In this document: in pieces, positions 1 to 12,973 of the stretch | Position numbering within the stretch: the stretch's first letter is position 1 | Layout: each line of letters opens with the position of its first letter | From: Scleroderma bovista | Taxonomy: Eukaryota; Basidiomycota; Agaricomycetes; Boletales; Sclerodermataceae | Length of the DNA: 64,000 nucleotides | Reading direction: 5' to 3' | Assembly: GCA_037178675.1 (NCBI GenBank) | Contig: JAYMGJ010000157.1 | Location: 310,001-374,000, forward strand | The notes under the pieces: model-generated | Told to the model about the DNA's origin: nothing | The model's input: the letters and a program-made list of their open reading frames with translations, nothing else | The model's database searches: none | Made by a program: the position numbers and the translations under genes

Positions 1-1244
1 TCGAGATACTCGTGTCCCGTCTCACTCAACAACCTAAAACGATCAAGAAGCCATTCACTGGTAGTATCTCGCCTCCTCGCGTCCCGCCCAAGGCCAGTTC
101 ATCCCAGCTTATGCAAAAGCGGAAGCGTTCCACAGCTTCCGCTCTACCACTCCCTAAACGCGCTGCATTAGCTGCGAGTCAGTCTCAGCACAAGCGCTTC
201 TCACATACGCCTCCGGCCAATGGTCGTCCACCAAATCGTCCAAGGGAAACCCTCAACAGCTTATCAGCTCCAGTAGTAACAGCAAACATCCGTGGCCTTA
301 CGCCCCCGCAGGCCGATATTTCTGTTCCCGACCCACCATCACGATCTCCATCCCCTCCTACAAAACTTCAGTTGGGTGCTCACGGGAATAGATATACTGC
401 AGAAGATCGCCAGTATTTCATCAAATTCATTACTTGGCGATTGAACCAAAACCCCTCTCTAACTAAAAAGCAACTGTGCGACCAATTGGCTGAAAAGGTT
501 TGTCTGAGAAGCAGAAATATATTGTGCTTTATTCAACGTTATGACGTAGGTACCCCATCACTCTGCTAATTCGTGGGCTTCCCATTGGCATTCCCGCCAT
601 GATTTGGCTGATAAAATTCTGGCAACTTACCGAGACCTGGCGTATGCAGAGTCGGATCATCGCGTTTCTGGGGCGGACTCAGCAACACGTAGCAAGAAAT
701 ATCACCCACAAAACGACACGTCTGACTCATCTGGCTCAGAGACCTGGTCAGACTTTGGTGACTCAGATGCTGACACAGAAGATGATGAAGCTGACATGGG
801 TGAGCCGGGGACAGGATTTACACGCGGGGATTGGTGCGTGCTGGCAAGATTCATAGCCAGGACTGACTGGCACGAGTTGACGCCAAAGGAACGATTTGAT
901 ATGTTTGTTGAAACTGTTCATGCCTTCCTTTCTTCTCAGCCATTCATCTGACTCAAAATTGTCCAGTACGTCACGAAACGGTCGGCGAAGGCTTGGGGTG
1001 AATTCTATCGCAAGCATGAGGATGGTGTGACACAATCTCGTCTCATCGGTATTCTATGCTCATTGTAACCCTAGTACTCTTGAAAATGGCGAAGAGATAC
1101 TCGAAACGGAAAGGAGGTAGCGAAGATATTCGCAGTCGCCGTGCGCGTCCATCGTGGGCACAACCGGCGACACGGGGCCTCCAGTGCATCGATTCGAACG
1201 AAGCTGAGAACGAAGGGGCGGACGATAGTGATAACAACCTCTAG
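1..1244 (+). CDS. Myb-like (Rap1-type) DNA-binding protein, 5' partial
   Basis: The reading frame is open to the left edge and has no ATG there, so the gene starts outside the window. I join four exons: up to 497, 550-915, 967-1024 and 1075-1244. The three introns are 50-52 nt, GT-AG, and preserve phase. The visible product starts with a basic, Ser/Pro-rich segment. A helix-turn-helix-like repeat follows (from YTAEDRQYF through the tryptophans of NSWASHW, exons 1-2). After an acidic spacer comes a second similar repeat across exons 2-4, with SAKAWGEFY. The spacing of aromatic residues resembles the Myb-type domain of Rap1-like telomere proteins, so nuclear DNA binding is likely. Assignment to Rap1 itself is inference; a generic Myb/SANT protein is the alternative. 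The 916 donor (GTTCAT) is weak. Confidence 0.6.
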
Positions 1245-1506
1245 TGCCAACACGAGACCATCGATCTTCACGGGACTGGACGTGTTTCACGTCCTTTTTA
1301 CCGTATACTGCATTTATATGAACTACAGTACACCCTACAAAGACCTAATATTTCCCTTGAGTTCCCACGTGCCAGCGACTACCATAAGTGTTGGAAACAT
1401 CGAGTATAAACTTCTGGTTGCTACTTACCAGTGACTGCGTTTGCTTGACCTTCTTGATCTATCCCACCATCCTTCCCTTGTTCTGATCTATACCCAGCGA
1501 TCGGCC

Positions 1507-3184
1507 ATGGATGAAGAATACGATGTATTTCACCCCTCTTGATCTCGCGTACTCGTAGCTCAACGGCCTTGATTGTGTTCGCAGGTCATCGTTTTAGGGA
1601 CAGGTTTGACAGAGTGCATCCTTTCGGGGCTGCTGTCTGTCGAAGAAAAGAAAGTCCTTCATATGGACAGGAACGATTACTATGGCGGTGACAGTGCGAG
1701 CTTGAACTTGACCCAGGCGAGCAGGAATACACGTACCCACTACCCCCATCTTCTGACCACATCGTCTCCAGCTTTATCGTAAATACAGGCCTAACCAAGC
1801 TCCGCCCGCCGAGCTTGGCCGGGATCGTGACTATGCTGTGGATCTCATCCCCAAGTTCATCATCTCATCAGGAGAGCTAACTAAATTTCTCGTGCATACG
1901 GATGTGACACGCTACCTGGAATTCAAACAGATCGCGGGCAGCTTTGTGTACAGAGACGGCAAAATCTCGAAAGTGCCAAGCACGGAGATGGAAGCTGTCA
2001 GGAGTCCCTTGATGGGCATATTCGAGAAGCGTCGGGCCAAGAAGTTCTTTGAATTCCTTCAAGGCTGGAAAGATAATGATCCGGCAACTCAGCAAGGTGA
2101 CTGTTTTCCTCTGATAGACTCATGACAACTAACGCAAGGACTGTAAACGCATTTATTAGGTCTTGATCTTGACAAGGATAGTATGAGAACTGTGTACCAG
2201 CACTTCGGCCTCGAACCTGGTACTCAAGATTTCATCGGTCATGCCATGGGCCTGTACCTCAATGACGAGTGAGATAATTTCGTTCAACCCACTACTCTTT
2301 CTAACCTTTGATATAGCTACATCGACAAGCCTGCTCGTGCTGCATATGACCGTATCGTGCTCTACACCTCTTCTGTGGCTCGCTATGGAAAATCACCCTA
2401 CATCTACCCCCTATACGGCCTTGGCGAACTTCCCCAGGCATTTGCACGTCTTTCTGCCATTCATGGGGGAACCTACATGCTCGACAAGCCAATCGATGAA
2501 ATTATTACCGACGCGGATGGTAAATTTGTTGGCGTACGCAGTGGAAACGAGACTGTGAAAGCAAAGAAAGTTGTCGGTGACCCGAGCTACTTTGGTGCGG
2601 GAAAGGACCTTGATGCTGGAAAGCTACGGGTTGTCGAAGACGGCAAGGTCGTACGAGCTATCTGCATCCTCAAGCACCCTATTCCAGGTACAGACGACAG
2701 TGATAGTGTCCAGATCATTATACCTCAAAACCAGGTCAACAGACGGAATGGTTTGGTGATCCGTTTTTCAGTGGCTTGTGTCTGATCTCGCAGTAGATAT
2801 TTACATCGCAATGGTCTCCTCCACACACAATGTCTGTGCGAAGGATGTCTACATCGCGATTGTCAGCACTATCGTTGAGACCAACAAACCAGAACAAGAA
2901 ATTATCCCTGGTCTCCAACTTTTGGGGCCTATCTACGAGAAGTAGGATTCCATAACTTCGGCGGTGGATGTAACTTCTAAACCCTTGCTACTAGGTTTGT
3001 CACAGTCTCTCCTATCTACATTCCGCTTTCTAGTGGTGATGGCGACAACATTTTTATCACCCGTTCCTATGACGCAACGTCACACTTCGAGACTGTTGTA
3101 GAAGATGTCCATGATGTTTGGAGGCGTATGACAGGCCAGACTTTTGTCCCTAAGAAGCGTGAGGGAGAACCACAAGAGCTTTAG
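1507..3184 (+). CDS. GDI1: Rab GDP-dissociation inhibitor
   Basis: GDI extracts prenylated Rab GTPases in the GDP form from membranes and recycles them through the cytosol. Seven exons (1507-1524, 1585-1716, 1772-2096, 2160-2268, 2317-2750, 2794-2941, 2995-3184) add up to 1356 nt, that is 451 residues plus stop, a normal GDI length. The N-terminus has the dinucleotide-fold-like [13 protein letters not shown] and the conserved MDRNDYYGG. Further hallmarks are [21 protein letters not shown], the [18 protein letters not shown] segment of the Rab-binding platform, and a C-terminal LGPIYEKF. The intron at 1717-1771 must use a GC donor to keep the frame. The 3' end converges on the Rav1-like gene, with 62 bp between stop codons. 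Identification is firm. Confidence 0.96.
1717..1771 (+). other. GC-AG intron in the GDI gene
   Basis: This 55-nt intron has donor CAG|GCGAGC and acceptor CCAG. Splicing here joins LNLTQ to LYRKYRP in frame, which is the conserved GDI sequence. No GT donor nearby gives this join, and the summed exon length is divisible by three only with this boundary. Confidence 0.85.
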
Positions 3185-3246
3185 AGCAATTTCCCCATGT
3201 TCTGCCCAGTATAGTGTACAATCAATAACTGTATCTGTGGAAGAAA

Positions 3247-6200
3247 CTAAATGAAAGCATTGATATCAAACTCGGGTAGTTGGACATCATGCTTTGCCGA
3301 TTTGATCAAGCTTCCCAAACCAGCCTTGCGTGCGAGGCGGTCTGGCTCGCCTTCTTTGCCTTGGGCCTGTTGGTGTGTAGGCCTGGGAGTGTTCTGCCCA
3401 GATGGCGTGTGGATATCGACATCTATGTCAATCAAAATGGACGAGGCCCTGCGTAGGAAGGGGTGCACAGTAAGTGATCTACGTGAAAATTGGGGGCTTG
3501 GTGGTAACTTGACATCGACTCGCGAGATCGCTGTGGGTCGCTCGAATGACCATGTCCGAACAAGGTCAAGAGCTAATGCATGACAACCTGCAGATAATAG
3601 CTTGGTACATCCCATGATACTGGTGGCAATCCACACACCCATACGACAGAAGACTCGGGCAATTTGAAGCACGAAATTGAACTCCGACTTGCCGGAAATT
3701 TCGCTCGTTCCTGTTGCGGTCTGGAGTGTTTTGGAACGTAATTGCGAGAACAATAAAGCAAGACTCGGATCATCGAAGAGGGGCTCCCTGATCTCCTGTA
3801 CCTGCATACCAAAGGCATCGGCAATATCTTGCAGTGGAGTCTAGAGAAGGCGTTGGATATGTTTTCCAAGGAATGCTAGAATAGCCTACCAGAAGCACCC
3901 TAACTGATAAATCCCTACGACGTAGCATCCAAAACGCCCAACTGGACAACCACCTGTTTCCCTCAAGAAAGGCGTTAGGAAGGACGGTGTTCTTGAGAAT
4001 GTCTTGGAATATTGGACCATCATTACTTTGCTCTATTACCCGAGCCAAAGCAATGGCAAGTTGGAAATCAGAGAGTTGCTTGATGCATACATTGACAGCA
4101 TCTCTCAGACTGCCACCGAGAAGGAAAAAAGCAGCTGCATATTCTAAATACCGAGATCAGTCTTAATTCTGTTGGTCAACAAAAAACGAACGAAAGCGCT
4201 GCTTGCTTAGTAAGGCGTAAGCATTTTTCAGTGCTGCAGTCTTCCATCGTAGTTGCGAGAAATCATTTGACAGGAATTTAAGCGTTATGGCCTGTTCTTT
4301 ATGCCATGCGGCTTGACGCCATAACCCGTGGACGAGCTTTATCTTCCCAAGGGCGAAGTAGAAAAGAGAACATGCAACAGGATCTCGATTTCCGCCTGAC
4401 ATGTACTCGTTTCGCGCAATCATTTCCATATGGGATTTCTGAGGAGGTATCCATGCAGGTCCAATATGACAAATTAGACACATACCATTGCATCGACCGA
4501 GTTGAGCCATATGAAGACACCGAGTGCCCTTGCATCGGTCCATAGCATTTTTCCGTTGCACGCCGCAACAGAAGCATCGAGCAAGATGCCCTGACTCTCG
4601 CTGTGAAATGCCCAAACCATATCCCTGTAACGAATTCGTTCCCTCCAGCCTGTTTTCCGTACTATCTCGCCACCTGAACGAGGACTGCTAGGATCAGAAG
4701 CAATCCGGCGATTCAGAATGTAGAAGGACCGCATGGACAGAACATAACGGAATCCATTTTCATCCAGAGCGCGTCGTTGTTCATCGATCTTCAACCATGT
4801 CAACAGCGTCAATAAGTGACTGGAACACAACAAATGTTAACTGACCTCGAGTGCAGTCTGTATGAGGACAATAAGATGTGCATATTCATTTGGCGTGAGA
4901 TGGGGAAGTGGTTGGGCTTCTAAACGCTCCATCAGCGACTCTACTAACGGACGAGAAAAGCCATGATCCTCTGGGCTGGGTAATGATGTTCAACTCAAAT
5001 GTTCTCAGTGCCCAAGTCACTCACAGTTTAGTCTGCATTGTCGAAGTAAACAAAGAATCGAACGACTCCAAATGCCTCATAGCCTTGCCTCGTAGTCAGG
5101 ATACCTCGGACACAAGATCGTAACGATATCTCACAGGTTGCATTGGCAGCTCCTCTTGCAAGTAATCTTCAACGGCAAAAGGTTTCCAATGAAATTTTTC
5201 GGAGGTCCTGAATATCTGTGCCATTCTGACTATGATCCGCTTCACCAGCGATAATTTACCTGCTGATGCATGAGAAAGAGTGAAAAGGTACTGGAGTAAC
5301 TAACCCCAAAGTAGACATTGGAGTAGCATTTGAGGGTGATAGTCTTCAAGAGGGCCGTTGATCCGCGCAACATATTCGAACAGACCCCATTCGGTACGGC
5401 CAGTATCCACCGAAGGGGTTTGTGCATACAAGAACATCTGATGGCCAGCTCCCACCAGCAGACTACCGTTGGCGAGCCAGATGGAATCAATGATGGGGTA
5501 AGGAACGAAACTTGTGGCATAGGAGTTAGGATAACAGTAGAGAATACAGTGAATTGGCACACTTTCCAACTTCAACTTTCCAACATATGACCCAGCCAGG
5601 CTCATTATCAAAATAGGTCTTCCGTTGCTGGCACAGCAATTCGATATGGTGAATAAAGCCAACAGCAAGAATGGACTGATTATCAGGGGTCGACGACCAG
5701 TCCAAGTCATGGATAGGTTCGGCAGCACTCCAACAAGAGTAAGGAATGGTGACATGAAAACGACGACTTCGTTTACCTGAAGATCCGTTGGTGCTCCAGG
5801 CCGGAAGCAAATTCAGATTCGTTCGAATCCCAGATGGTCAACTCCTGTCCATCTGCGCTTCTTGTGACTATGGAGGATCAGCTCCTGAGGGCTTAATGCG
5901 TCATAAACCATACCTAGTGCAGACTTCTTAGCAGAACTGCACCTTGCTTTCGTGAAATTCCTTCTCCTTGTCCTCACTCTACCGGAGCATCTCCAGCCGA
6001 CAAATCTACCATATTCCAGAACCCAAAAGCATAATTCCCCATCTTCCGAAATGCTAAGCAATTGATCGTACTCCTCCGACGTAGTTGTTCTACTCCATGC
6101 CATTGGATCGACTGGGAGTAGAAACTTCGGTGTTTGTGCGAGCGGAAGAGCACCACGTGAATGCAAAAGTAGACTTGGATTGGGACCACTGCTTATATAA

Positions 6201-8151
6201 ATGTGTAATATGGACTTTTCCTCCGTCACACCGATGATGGACTCATGTTCTGACCTCGATGGAACCGAGAAAAGCGCAGATATGTGCGGGAGTGGAAGTA
6301 CAGAAGGAGGGTTCGAATGCATTGTCAGGATGCTAGTGTCGGCGGAATACGTTGCAACAAGTTTTCCTGTGACAAGGCGATAATTGAAACGGAGCTACCC
6401 TAACAGAAGTCCACTTACCACCGTCCATGACTACCACAAGATCCGTGGAGGACCAAGAATCGATTGGGGTCAGATTGGTCCCGTTGTCTGTCACCGACCA
6501 TGTCTCTACTCCGTCAGTTCGCGTGACGGCAACGCCTCGTCCCGCTGGGGTTCTGACGAATTGGGAAATCTTGCTCTTCTCTCGTGGACGCTCATCAGAT
6601 CCAGCAGCAAGGAGGCGCAAACTATCAGCTCGGCCACTAAGTAAAGTTACTGGTGATATTTCAAATGTTCGCAACGGGGGAGAAGTCACGAGAGTAAAGG
6701 TCGTCGTTCCCACGCGCGGAAGAAGATATAGGTTAGTTGGAAGTGGATATATCAAACCAGGTGATGAGTGGGAGAGCAAGAAGTGACGGAGGAGAGTAGG
6801 TGGCTTGCGGTCGATGTTCTGCCGTAAGACGTAAAGGCCTGTAACTTCCGAACTAGGGAATTTACTCACGACAACAGCACTCAGTATGATTGATCCATCG
6901 CTAAGGACTCTGATAAACAAATCCGATTTCTCATCGATCTCCCGTAATTCGTGGGTCCCAGTCTCTACACCGTTACTGGTAGACCCTGCTAATGCAGTTT
7001 TGATGATTTGGCCAGTAATCTCTTTATCCAGGCACGTGATTTTTGATGAAGAATAACTTCTGAACTTGGAGGTAGTGGTAAATGGTAATGAAGTAAACAG
7101 ATCAACAGCGAGGTGTAATTGGAGGTGTCGTGGGGAGTCGACAACGGGAAAAAATATTCGAAGGACGGAATCAGATGTAATAGTGAAGAGGACGGGATCA
7201 TCACTGTGTGTCGTAAAATCATTACAGTAGGTGCAGACAAGGAAATGTACTTACCCCCGCAGGGCTGATGAATACCGCCACATCACATCGGAGACTGGGC
7301 AAGGATGTGAAATACCCTGAATTTCCACCCCAGAGGTAGTAGAGTATACTCTGACTTGAGTATCTCTCTAAGACCAGTATTAAGATTGACAAAAGCCAAC
7401 AACATTGGAACACACGGAGGTTATCGTAGCGATATATACGAGAGTAGGTGCAAATTTGACTGAACAAGGCGTCGTAACGCTAGGACCGCAATAGTTTCAG
7501 TAAAACGTCAAGAACGACGAGACCATCGCACCTTGCAGACCACTTCTTGTTCCAAGTCAAAAGATCGTTTTCGAGGATCAATGTGAATATTGAGAGACCG
7601 CTCTGACTCCCTACAGCAAGTAGACCTAGTAGATAGTTAGATGACTGATGCTCTCACATGCACTGGAGTTACCAGATCTACAGTCCAAGGCTGTAACATG
7701 ATCATCATCAGGGAGTCTTAGAGATGAGTGAACGCGGAAAGTATTGCTCTGCACGCCGGATAGCGACCATGCAGCAACGCGCGTGCCCGCAGCTGCCACT
7801 ACCTACTTGGAGTGTGATGCATGAGGAGATAAAACATTGAAACAGATCAATATGTAAAGGCCACGTACAATTGTCAAGGCCGGGTCCACGGCAAGACAAG
7901 AAATAGCCACATTGACGTGTTGAGAATCAGGGAATACTTCCCTCAACGCAAGTACGCGGACCAAAGTAAGGCTGCTAGCATCAAGAACGACAACTGCGTC
8001 AGCAGTGGGGTACACCTGAAACCCATGATCAACAAATGGCATCACTTGGTCTTCATGGCAGCTCACTTACAACAAGAGTTGCGTGGGGGAGAATAAAGTA
8101 GCTGAGTGGCCCGGCGGGGCATCCAGTAAAAGTTCGCACAAGATCGAGCAT
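3247..8151 (-). CDS. RAV1: RAVE complex subunit Rav1 / rabconnectin-type WD40 protein
   Basis: Rav1 is the scaffold of the RAVE complex, which reassembles V1 and V0 sectors of the vacuolar proton ATPase with Skp1. The start is the ATG at 8151: a 27-codon first exon (8071-8151) ends LPHATLV and, after a 55-nt intron, continues VYPTADAVVVLDASSL, the usual start of the first propeller. Many short introns follow. The N-terminal half reads as WD40-like blades. The C-terminal half has the Rav1 C-terminal domain: DEQRRALDENGFRYVL, YRDMVWAFHSESQ, ALLSKQRFR, then YAAAFFLLGGSLRDAVNVC and LAIALARVIEQ. The tail ends in FDINAFI at 3247. Not every intron was resolved, so the exact length is not given. Identification is strong. 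Confidence 0.9.
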
Positions 8152-10160
8152 TTTGTTTGCTGTTGGAAGATGAACACATGGAAGTTGTAACCCGGTGTCT
8201 CGATGGTGTCACCACTGGCTCGCGTGAACGATGGAAGCGTGTCGCAATCAAATGCTCGTGGAATACTGCTCACAGTGTGGGCCGGTACTTTGAGCCCACT
8301 GAGTCGTTCGGAACAACTGTCTGAGTCGTTAGTATGATGTAGTTTGTTTACGCGTGGTTTCAAACACCCTATTAAGTAGGGCAGTACTAGTACTTCCTTT
8401 AACTCGAATCATGCTACTGGCCTCCACATGCACGCGATCACCGCAGTACTGGCACTACCGATGAGTAGACAAGCACAGCACCAATTATGCTGTTCGTTCT
8501 GGGCTTGCTGGTGGACTTGCTGGATACGTTGGACATGCTAGAATCAGCGGTCTTGAAATCATCCGTCTCACTCCCCAAATTCACCAGGCAAAGAGTGTGG
8601 TTGTATCGTTTGACAGAGTAAAGATCCAGGCTTCCAAACACAATTTTCAGAAGTATGTATGCAGGTCTGTGTGCGAGCCATCTCCATCTCGCTTCCGTGT
8701 ACTCACCTTCTAAGGATCATAGACAGGTTCATTTCGAGGTGGTCTCACCATCTATAGAAACGAAGGCATTAGAAGGCTTTTTCAAGGTCATTCGGCTGCT
8801 CCGCTGCGTATCTTTCCCTACGCTGCCATTAAGTTCATGGCTTATAACCAGCGGCGACTGATACCAAGAGTGCTGGTCTGTCATAACCCTGCTCATGTTA
8901 TGATTCTTCGATGATTTTGATACTAGGCAAGCAGTATGAAACAAATCTACAACTGGAGCACTTGCAGGTATGTTGTTTGGCGTGAAAAATTGTTTAGTGT
9001 ATCCTCACACGTCTCTTCAGGAATGATATCTGACTCGCATACCCATTAGAACTAATTAGAGTCCGTATGGCTTTCCTTAGTCGTATCGCAAATGAGTTGG
9101 TTACGCAAGTACGCCCTACTTTCTTTCGCGCAAGTCCCACATCTACCAAGAAGGTGCTGTTTCGAGGACGGTTTCTTCGTCAAATAATACCTCCAAGCCT
9201 CTATGTGGATACTTCCCGATACTCAAGTTTTATCGAGACTACGGCCCATCTCGGAGTATTAAACCATGGAAATGTCAATGTCAATACACACCAAAGGTGT
9301 GGATAGCGGGTCTTTGTCATATTTGCCACTTGATCAGCAGCATAATAGGTAGAAAGACATTGCATCCTTCGGGAAATTTTTCAGCCAGTAAAATGGGGTC
9401 CTTTTTCTAGGATTGAAAAGCGAGTTGTCTGAGCCTCCAATATTACCATCTGAACCTTCTGCTCGAGCTCATTCTTTATCCTTCGTATGCTTTCTTCAAG
9501 GCATGGTTTCAAGGAGCTTCAAACTTGCCATCGGGAAAGGGATGCGGACGGAAGAAGTACACTCTTCAACGGCCTGACATGCACTAGGACGATTACCTCT
9601 TCTGTAATAACACCACAATTATCCGAACTCGAGCCGATTTGTCATGGCCTTCCGGTGAGCCGTATGTGGTTCACAGCAACACCCGGAGGATTACCCAGGA
9701 CTACCTCGAACTGAATGGCAAACTTGTCAGAATATATGGCCGCTACGTGGCAAACTTACAAGACTGATTACATTTATTAGTTTTGATATATTAGCCCTAC
9801 CTACAAGATAAATAGTTCGTAGTCATACTGTGTATATTCATCGCGTTTGGACCTGGTTCGCACCCATCCACCCATCGTGGTCACCCCGATCGACTCAGCG
9901 CGCGAATTCTAACAAAACTTGGTCTTCGTGACTTACAACCAGAGTTGCGTGGGAAGGGCAAGGTTGTTTAGTGACGGGCCAGCGGGTCGTGGTGTTTTCC
10001 CTGACAGCTGCCACTTCATGATGAAATGGGTGGGGGCACACTGTTGCATAGTTTGCCGGGAGGAGTCTGTGTGCAGTATTGAGGTCAGAAACTGCCTTTA
10101 AGCCTTGGATCTGTTCACCAGGAAGAGTCTATACATAATAAAACAGTAACTAACGTGATA
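8152..10160. other. 2-kb gene-poor interval
   Basis: I find no convincing gene here. Short ORFs on both strands (for example around 8438-8641 and 9067-9306) show no recognisable domains and no clear exon chain. The left end must hold the promoter of the Rav1-like gene, which reads leftward from 8151. Near the right end is a stretch resembling Rav1 exon 1, listed separately. The rest could be old decayed sequence or unrecognised lineage-specific exons. Confidence 0.4.
9912..9995 (-). pseudogene. Possible relic of Rav1 exon 1 and its donor site
   Basis: On the minus strand this stretch resembles the first exon of the Rav1-like gene at 8071-8151. The shared run CCCACGCAACTC is followed by T/G and then TTGTAAGT in both places, and both contain a translated PAGP motif upstream. 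Just past the splice site, both copies also share the plus-strand word CTTGGTCTTC. No second exon of Rav1 type follows, so this looks like a partial, decayed duplicate. The similarity is short and judged by eye. Confidence 0.35.
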
Positions 10161-12973
10161 CTAATCATCCTCGCCGAATCCGCCCATCGGCTCATATGTA
10201 GCTTCTGTGTCCTTGTTCCAAATAATACGTACTGAATAGAAGAATAAGCATATCAGGGATACCCCCACCACTCCAGCGAACACGGGTGCACCATATGCTC
10301 TCCACCATATGGGATGGTACGGCTGCAACAATCGATCAATCAGAATGACCCCTCCAGTACCACCTCCGGCAGTGGTCCTACCCCAGCTCAGCACCCGGGC
10401 CCAGTCAGTTTTGCCGTCCGTCCCTCGGGCGTCCTTGATGCCAACCATGTACTCAGCCTTTGTCTTGTCATCCATTGCCCGAAAGACTAGATCACCGTAG
10501 GCAGAAGATGGCGACAGCAGTGTCGAGTATGTGCCAAGGTCATGAAGAGGGAGCGGTCGATTATCGTCATCCGAAGCGGGGATGCCAGGACCTACAGAAG
10601 TAAAGAGCGATGGAGGGGTAGGGATGAGGTGCTGGCTAACAATCAAGCGCAGTCCTTCTACGTCTTCCATAAGCTGTGTCAAGTTGATCTTTTTGAAGGC
10701 ATCGTCCGCGGGACAAAGAAAGGTCCAACTTGCATCATCGAATCCTCTACCTGCCCATTCCGAATCTTTGGGCGGCGCAGTCCCGTTCAAGATCCATTCG
10801 AAGCCTGCTTTCATCACCAGGTTTGTCATGGTCGTTGCTTTCGCCGCTTTCACCAGTTTCCCGACATTCAATTCTACTGTTCGGGGAATCATGAGATCAG
10901 AGACCTCGTGGATGACGCCAGTTCCCGTTAGCATGTTCCGCGGATATAATACGCTCTTCATGCCAGTCCAACCTCCGCTCGCACGAATGATGACAGAGCC
11001 GTTTGCAGTTCGCTGTAACTGCAAATCGGACCCTTCAAGTGTAGCGAATGTACGCTGGGATCCGTTGACGAGACTCTTCGAGTATTCTACGCGGTCGATC
11101 ACATGGTGTAGAATAACGTTCTCCAAGTCGGATTTCGAAGATGCAGCGAGAAGGTGATCACTGACGAGAAGACCAAGTCGCTTGAATGCGCTATTGCGAG
11201 GAATGAGAAAGGTGGTACGGGGTGTTTTCTTGATCACATCCGCGAGCGAGGTTGAGAACACAGCTGCCAAAAAGGACGATAGGTCAAGCGATGGCAACGC
11301 CGTTTGCAATGGGTCGACAGGGGGTTCGAGCATTCTCGAGATGAAGTATATGATGCTATTGTTCAATTTCACTGTTACCGCGAATTAGAGCGGGAAGGTG
11401 GACAGGACTGGTCGGAGAATACCTACCATGCTCGCCAATAACGCCGGCACCACCGAAGGCGATATGGTTGGAATCAAATACCAATTTGTCATCCTTATTC
11501 ACCTCTACTTGCAACACCTGTCTCTCATTGTCCAAGCCGGGCTCACGAAGCTCGGTTTCAAGTAAGCCTCCACGATCAAGTCTATTGGGTGTCCAATTCC
11601 CAGGAATGAAGTGGTATTGGAGCATCCGTTTCAAATCTTCGCTCCCTGCCTTTGGCAAGCCATCACTGGAATAGATTGAGAGTACGTCATCCTTTGCTGC
11701 AAGTATAGTGTACTGTTCGGCTGAGTTATTCACGAGATGGGTGAGATTAACAGAGTGTAATAGCGAGACAAATGATGTGCAGTTGAGTGCCAGAAGGTAC
11801 TTTTCCGGGGTTAACTCGAGTGCCCCAGAAGGGACAAGCAACGTGGACACAAGATGCAGGACACCATTGCTAGCATAGATGTCAGGTTGCACAAGTTTGG
11901 CACCGGAGACCGTTGTACTCTTCGACGAGACATCAATGTCAAGAACTGAACCATACTTGGTTTTCACTGCAGGGTAATTTAGTTGAAACATTCACCAATA
12001 AATCCTCTACTCACATTTAGGGGATGATTCGAAGGAATCGGACCATCTGACGTGTTTTTCGAGGACGGTGTGCATATCCAAGATTCGCTGACGGTCATCG
12101 TCCGCGAATTTGCTTTCCAGATATAGTCGCTCGAGTGGGTCCAACGATTTCCATGCCTCATCCACGGGCATGAAGAGGGTGACTTGCGACGTCTTGTTCA
12201 AAATACCCTCCAGGTCCGGAGTTAATATTTTCTGGAAATAGGATAGCGATGCTTCCTTTACAACTACTTGGGCTAAAGGTACGATGAGAAAGACAGTGGC
12301 GAACATGAAGGAATGCCATACCAAGACTTGGCGGCACGTCAAGCATATCTGAAACCCCGTATACAATACCATTGGTTGCATTCACCTGCTGTTTGACTAT
12401 CTTTACGCCCCCTTTACCGAAAGCGTCGGTACCTAGCCAGAGAGAACCGTCTCGTGACGCAAGCCTCAGTCGCTGTGAGTCTTCGCCTAAAGTACCCTCG
12501 GGAACTGGCAACCACGGAGGAGGCGCGGGAGGTTCAGTACTAGGTGAATCGATAGACCGCTTGGGAAAATGCAGAGTCTTGAGGGTTTGGGTAGTCGAGT
12601 CTTGTGGGGGAGTGATGTTGTAATTGATCAAGTGATACAATAACTGCTCTCTCAACTGTTCTTGTACGTTGTCGGGGAGTCGGAGGCTGTCGTCCTCCAG
12701 CGCTCGTTGCAAGAGGGCGTCATTGTCTGAACGACGCTTGACAGCGTCGTTTGTGGGTGCAAATAGCGTACTACCGTTGAGTTTATTGAGAGTGGGGATC
12801 AAACGCGTTCTCTGGAGGAGGGAGAGTAAGAGGGTATAGTCTTTGTCTGCATTTAGTACGTCGACCAAGGTCGTGGACTGTACAGTCAATGGCGGATTCA
12901 ACGGCGTTTGAGAGGACAACACCCCCGATACCAAGATGAGCAGTGAGAATGGGACGAGGCCCCAGAGCCGCAT
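10161..12973 (-). CDS. Fasciclin (FAS1) repeat membrane protein
   Basis: The N-terminus at 12973 carries a signal peptide (MRLWGLVPFSLLILVSGVLS). Several FAS1 domains follow, marked by repeated H1/H2-type motifs: STLFAPTNDAVKR with YHLINYNI in the first, VTLFMPVDEAWKSL in the second, and TTFLIPRNSAFKRLG with ILHHVIDR and TFLCPADDAFKKIN later. A single transmembrane segment sits near the end (PVFAGVVGVSLICLFFYSVR), then a short acidic tail ending GGFGEDD. The first intron is 12273-12321; two more lie near 11950-12015 and 11373-11430. Known FAS1 proteins mediate adhesion, and fungal four-repeat forms are found at vacuolar or surface membranes. Location is inferred from signal peptide plus anchor. 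Confidence 0.87.

Noticed and set aside
5815..5832. B-box-like GTTCGAATCCC suggesting a tRNA gene
   Set aside because: It lies inside a Rav1 coding exon, and no acceptor stem, A box or cloverleaf pairing is visible around it. Similar words at 1192, 6310 and 18114 are also within or next to coding sequence.
8152..10160. Mobile element or transposon remnant in the gene-poor interval
   Set aside because: I see no terminal repeats, target-site duplication, or transposase/reverse transcriptase motifs.
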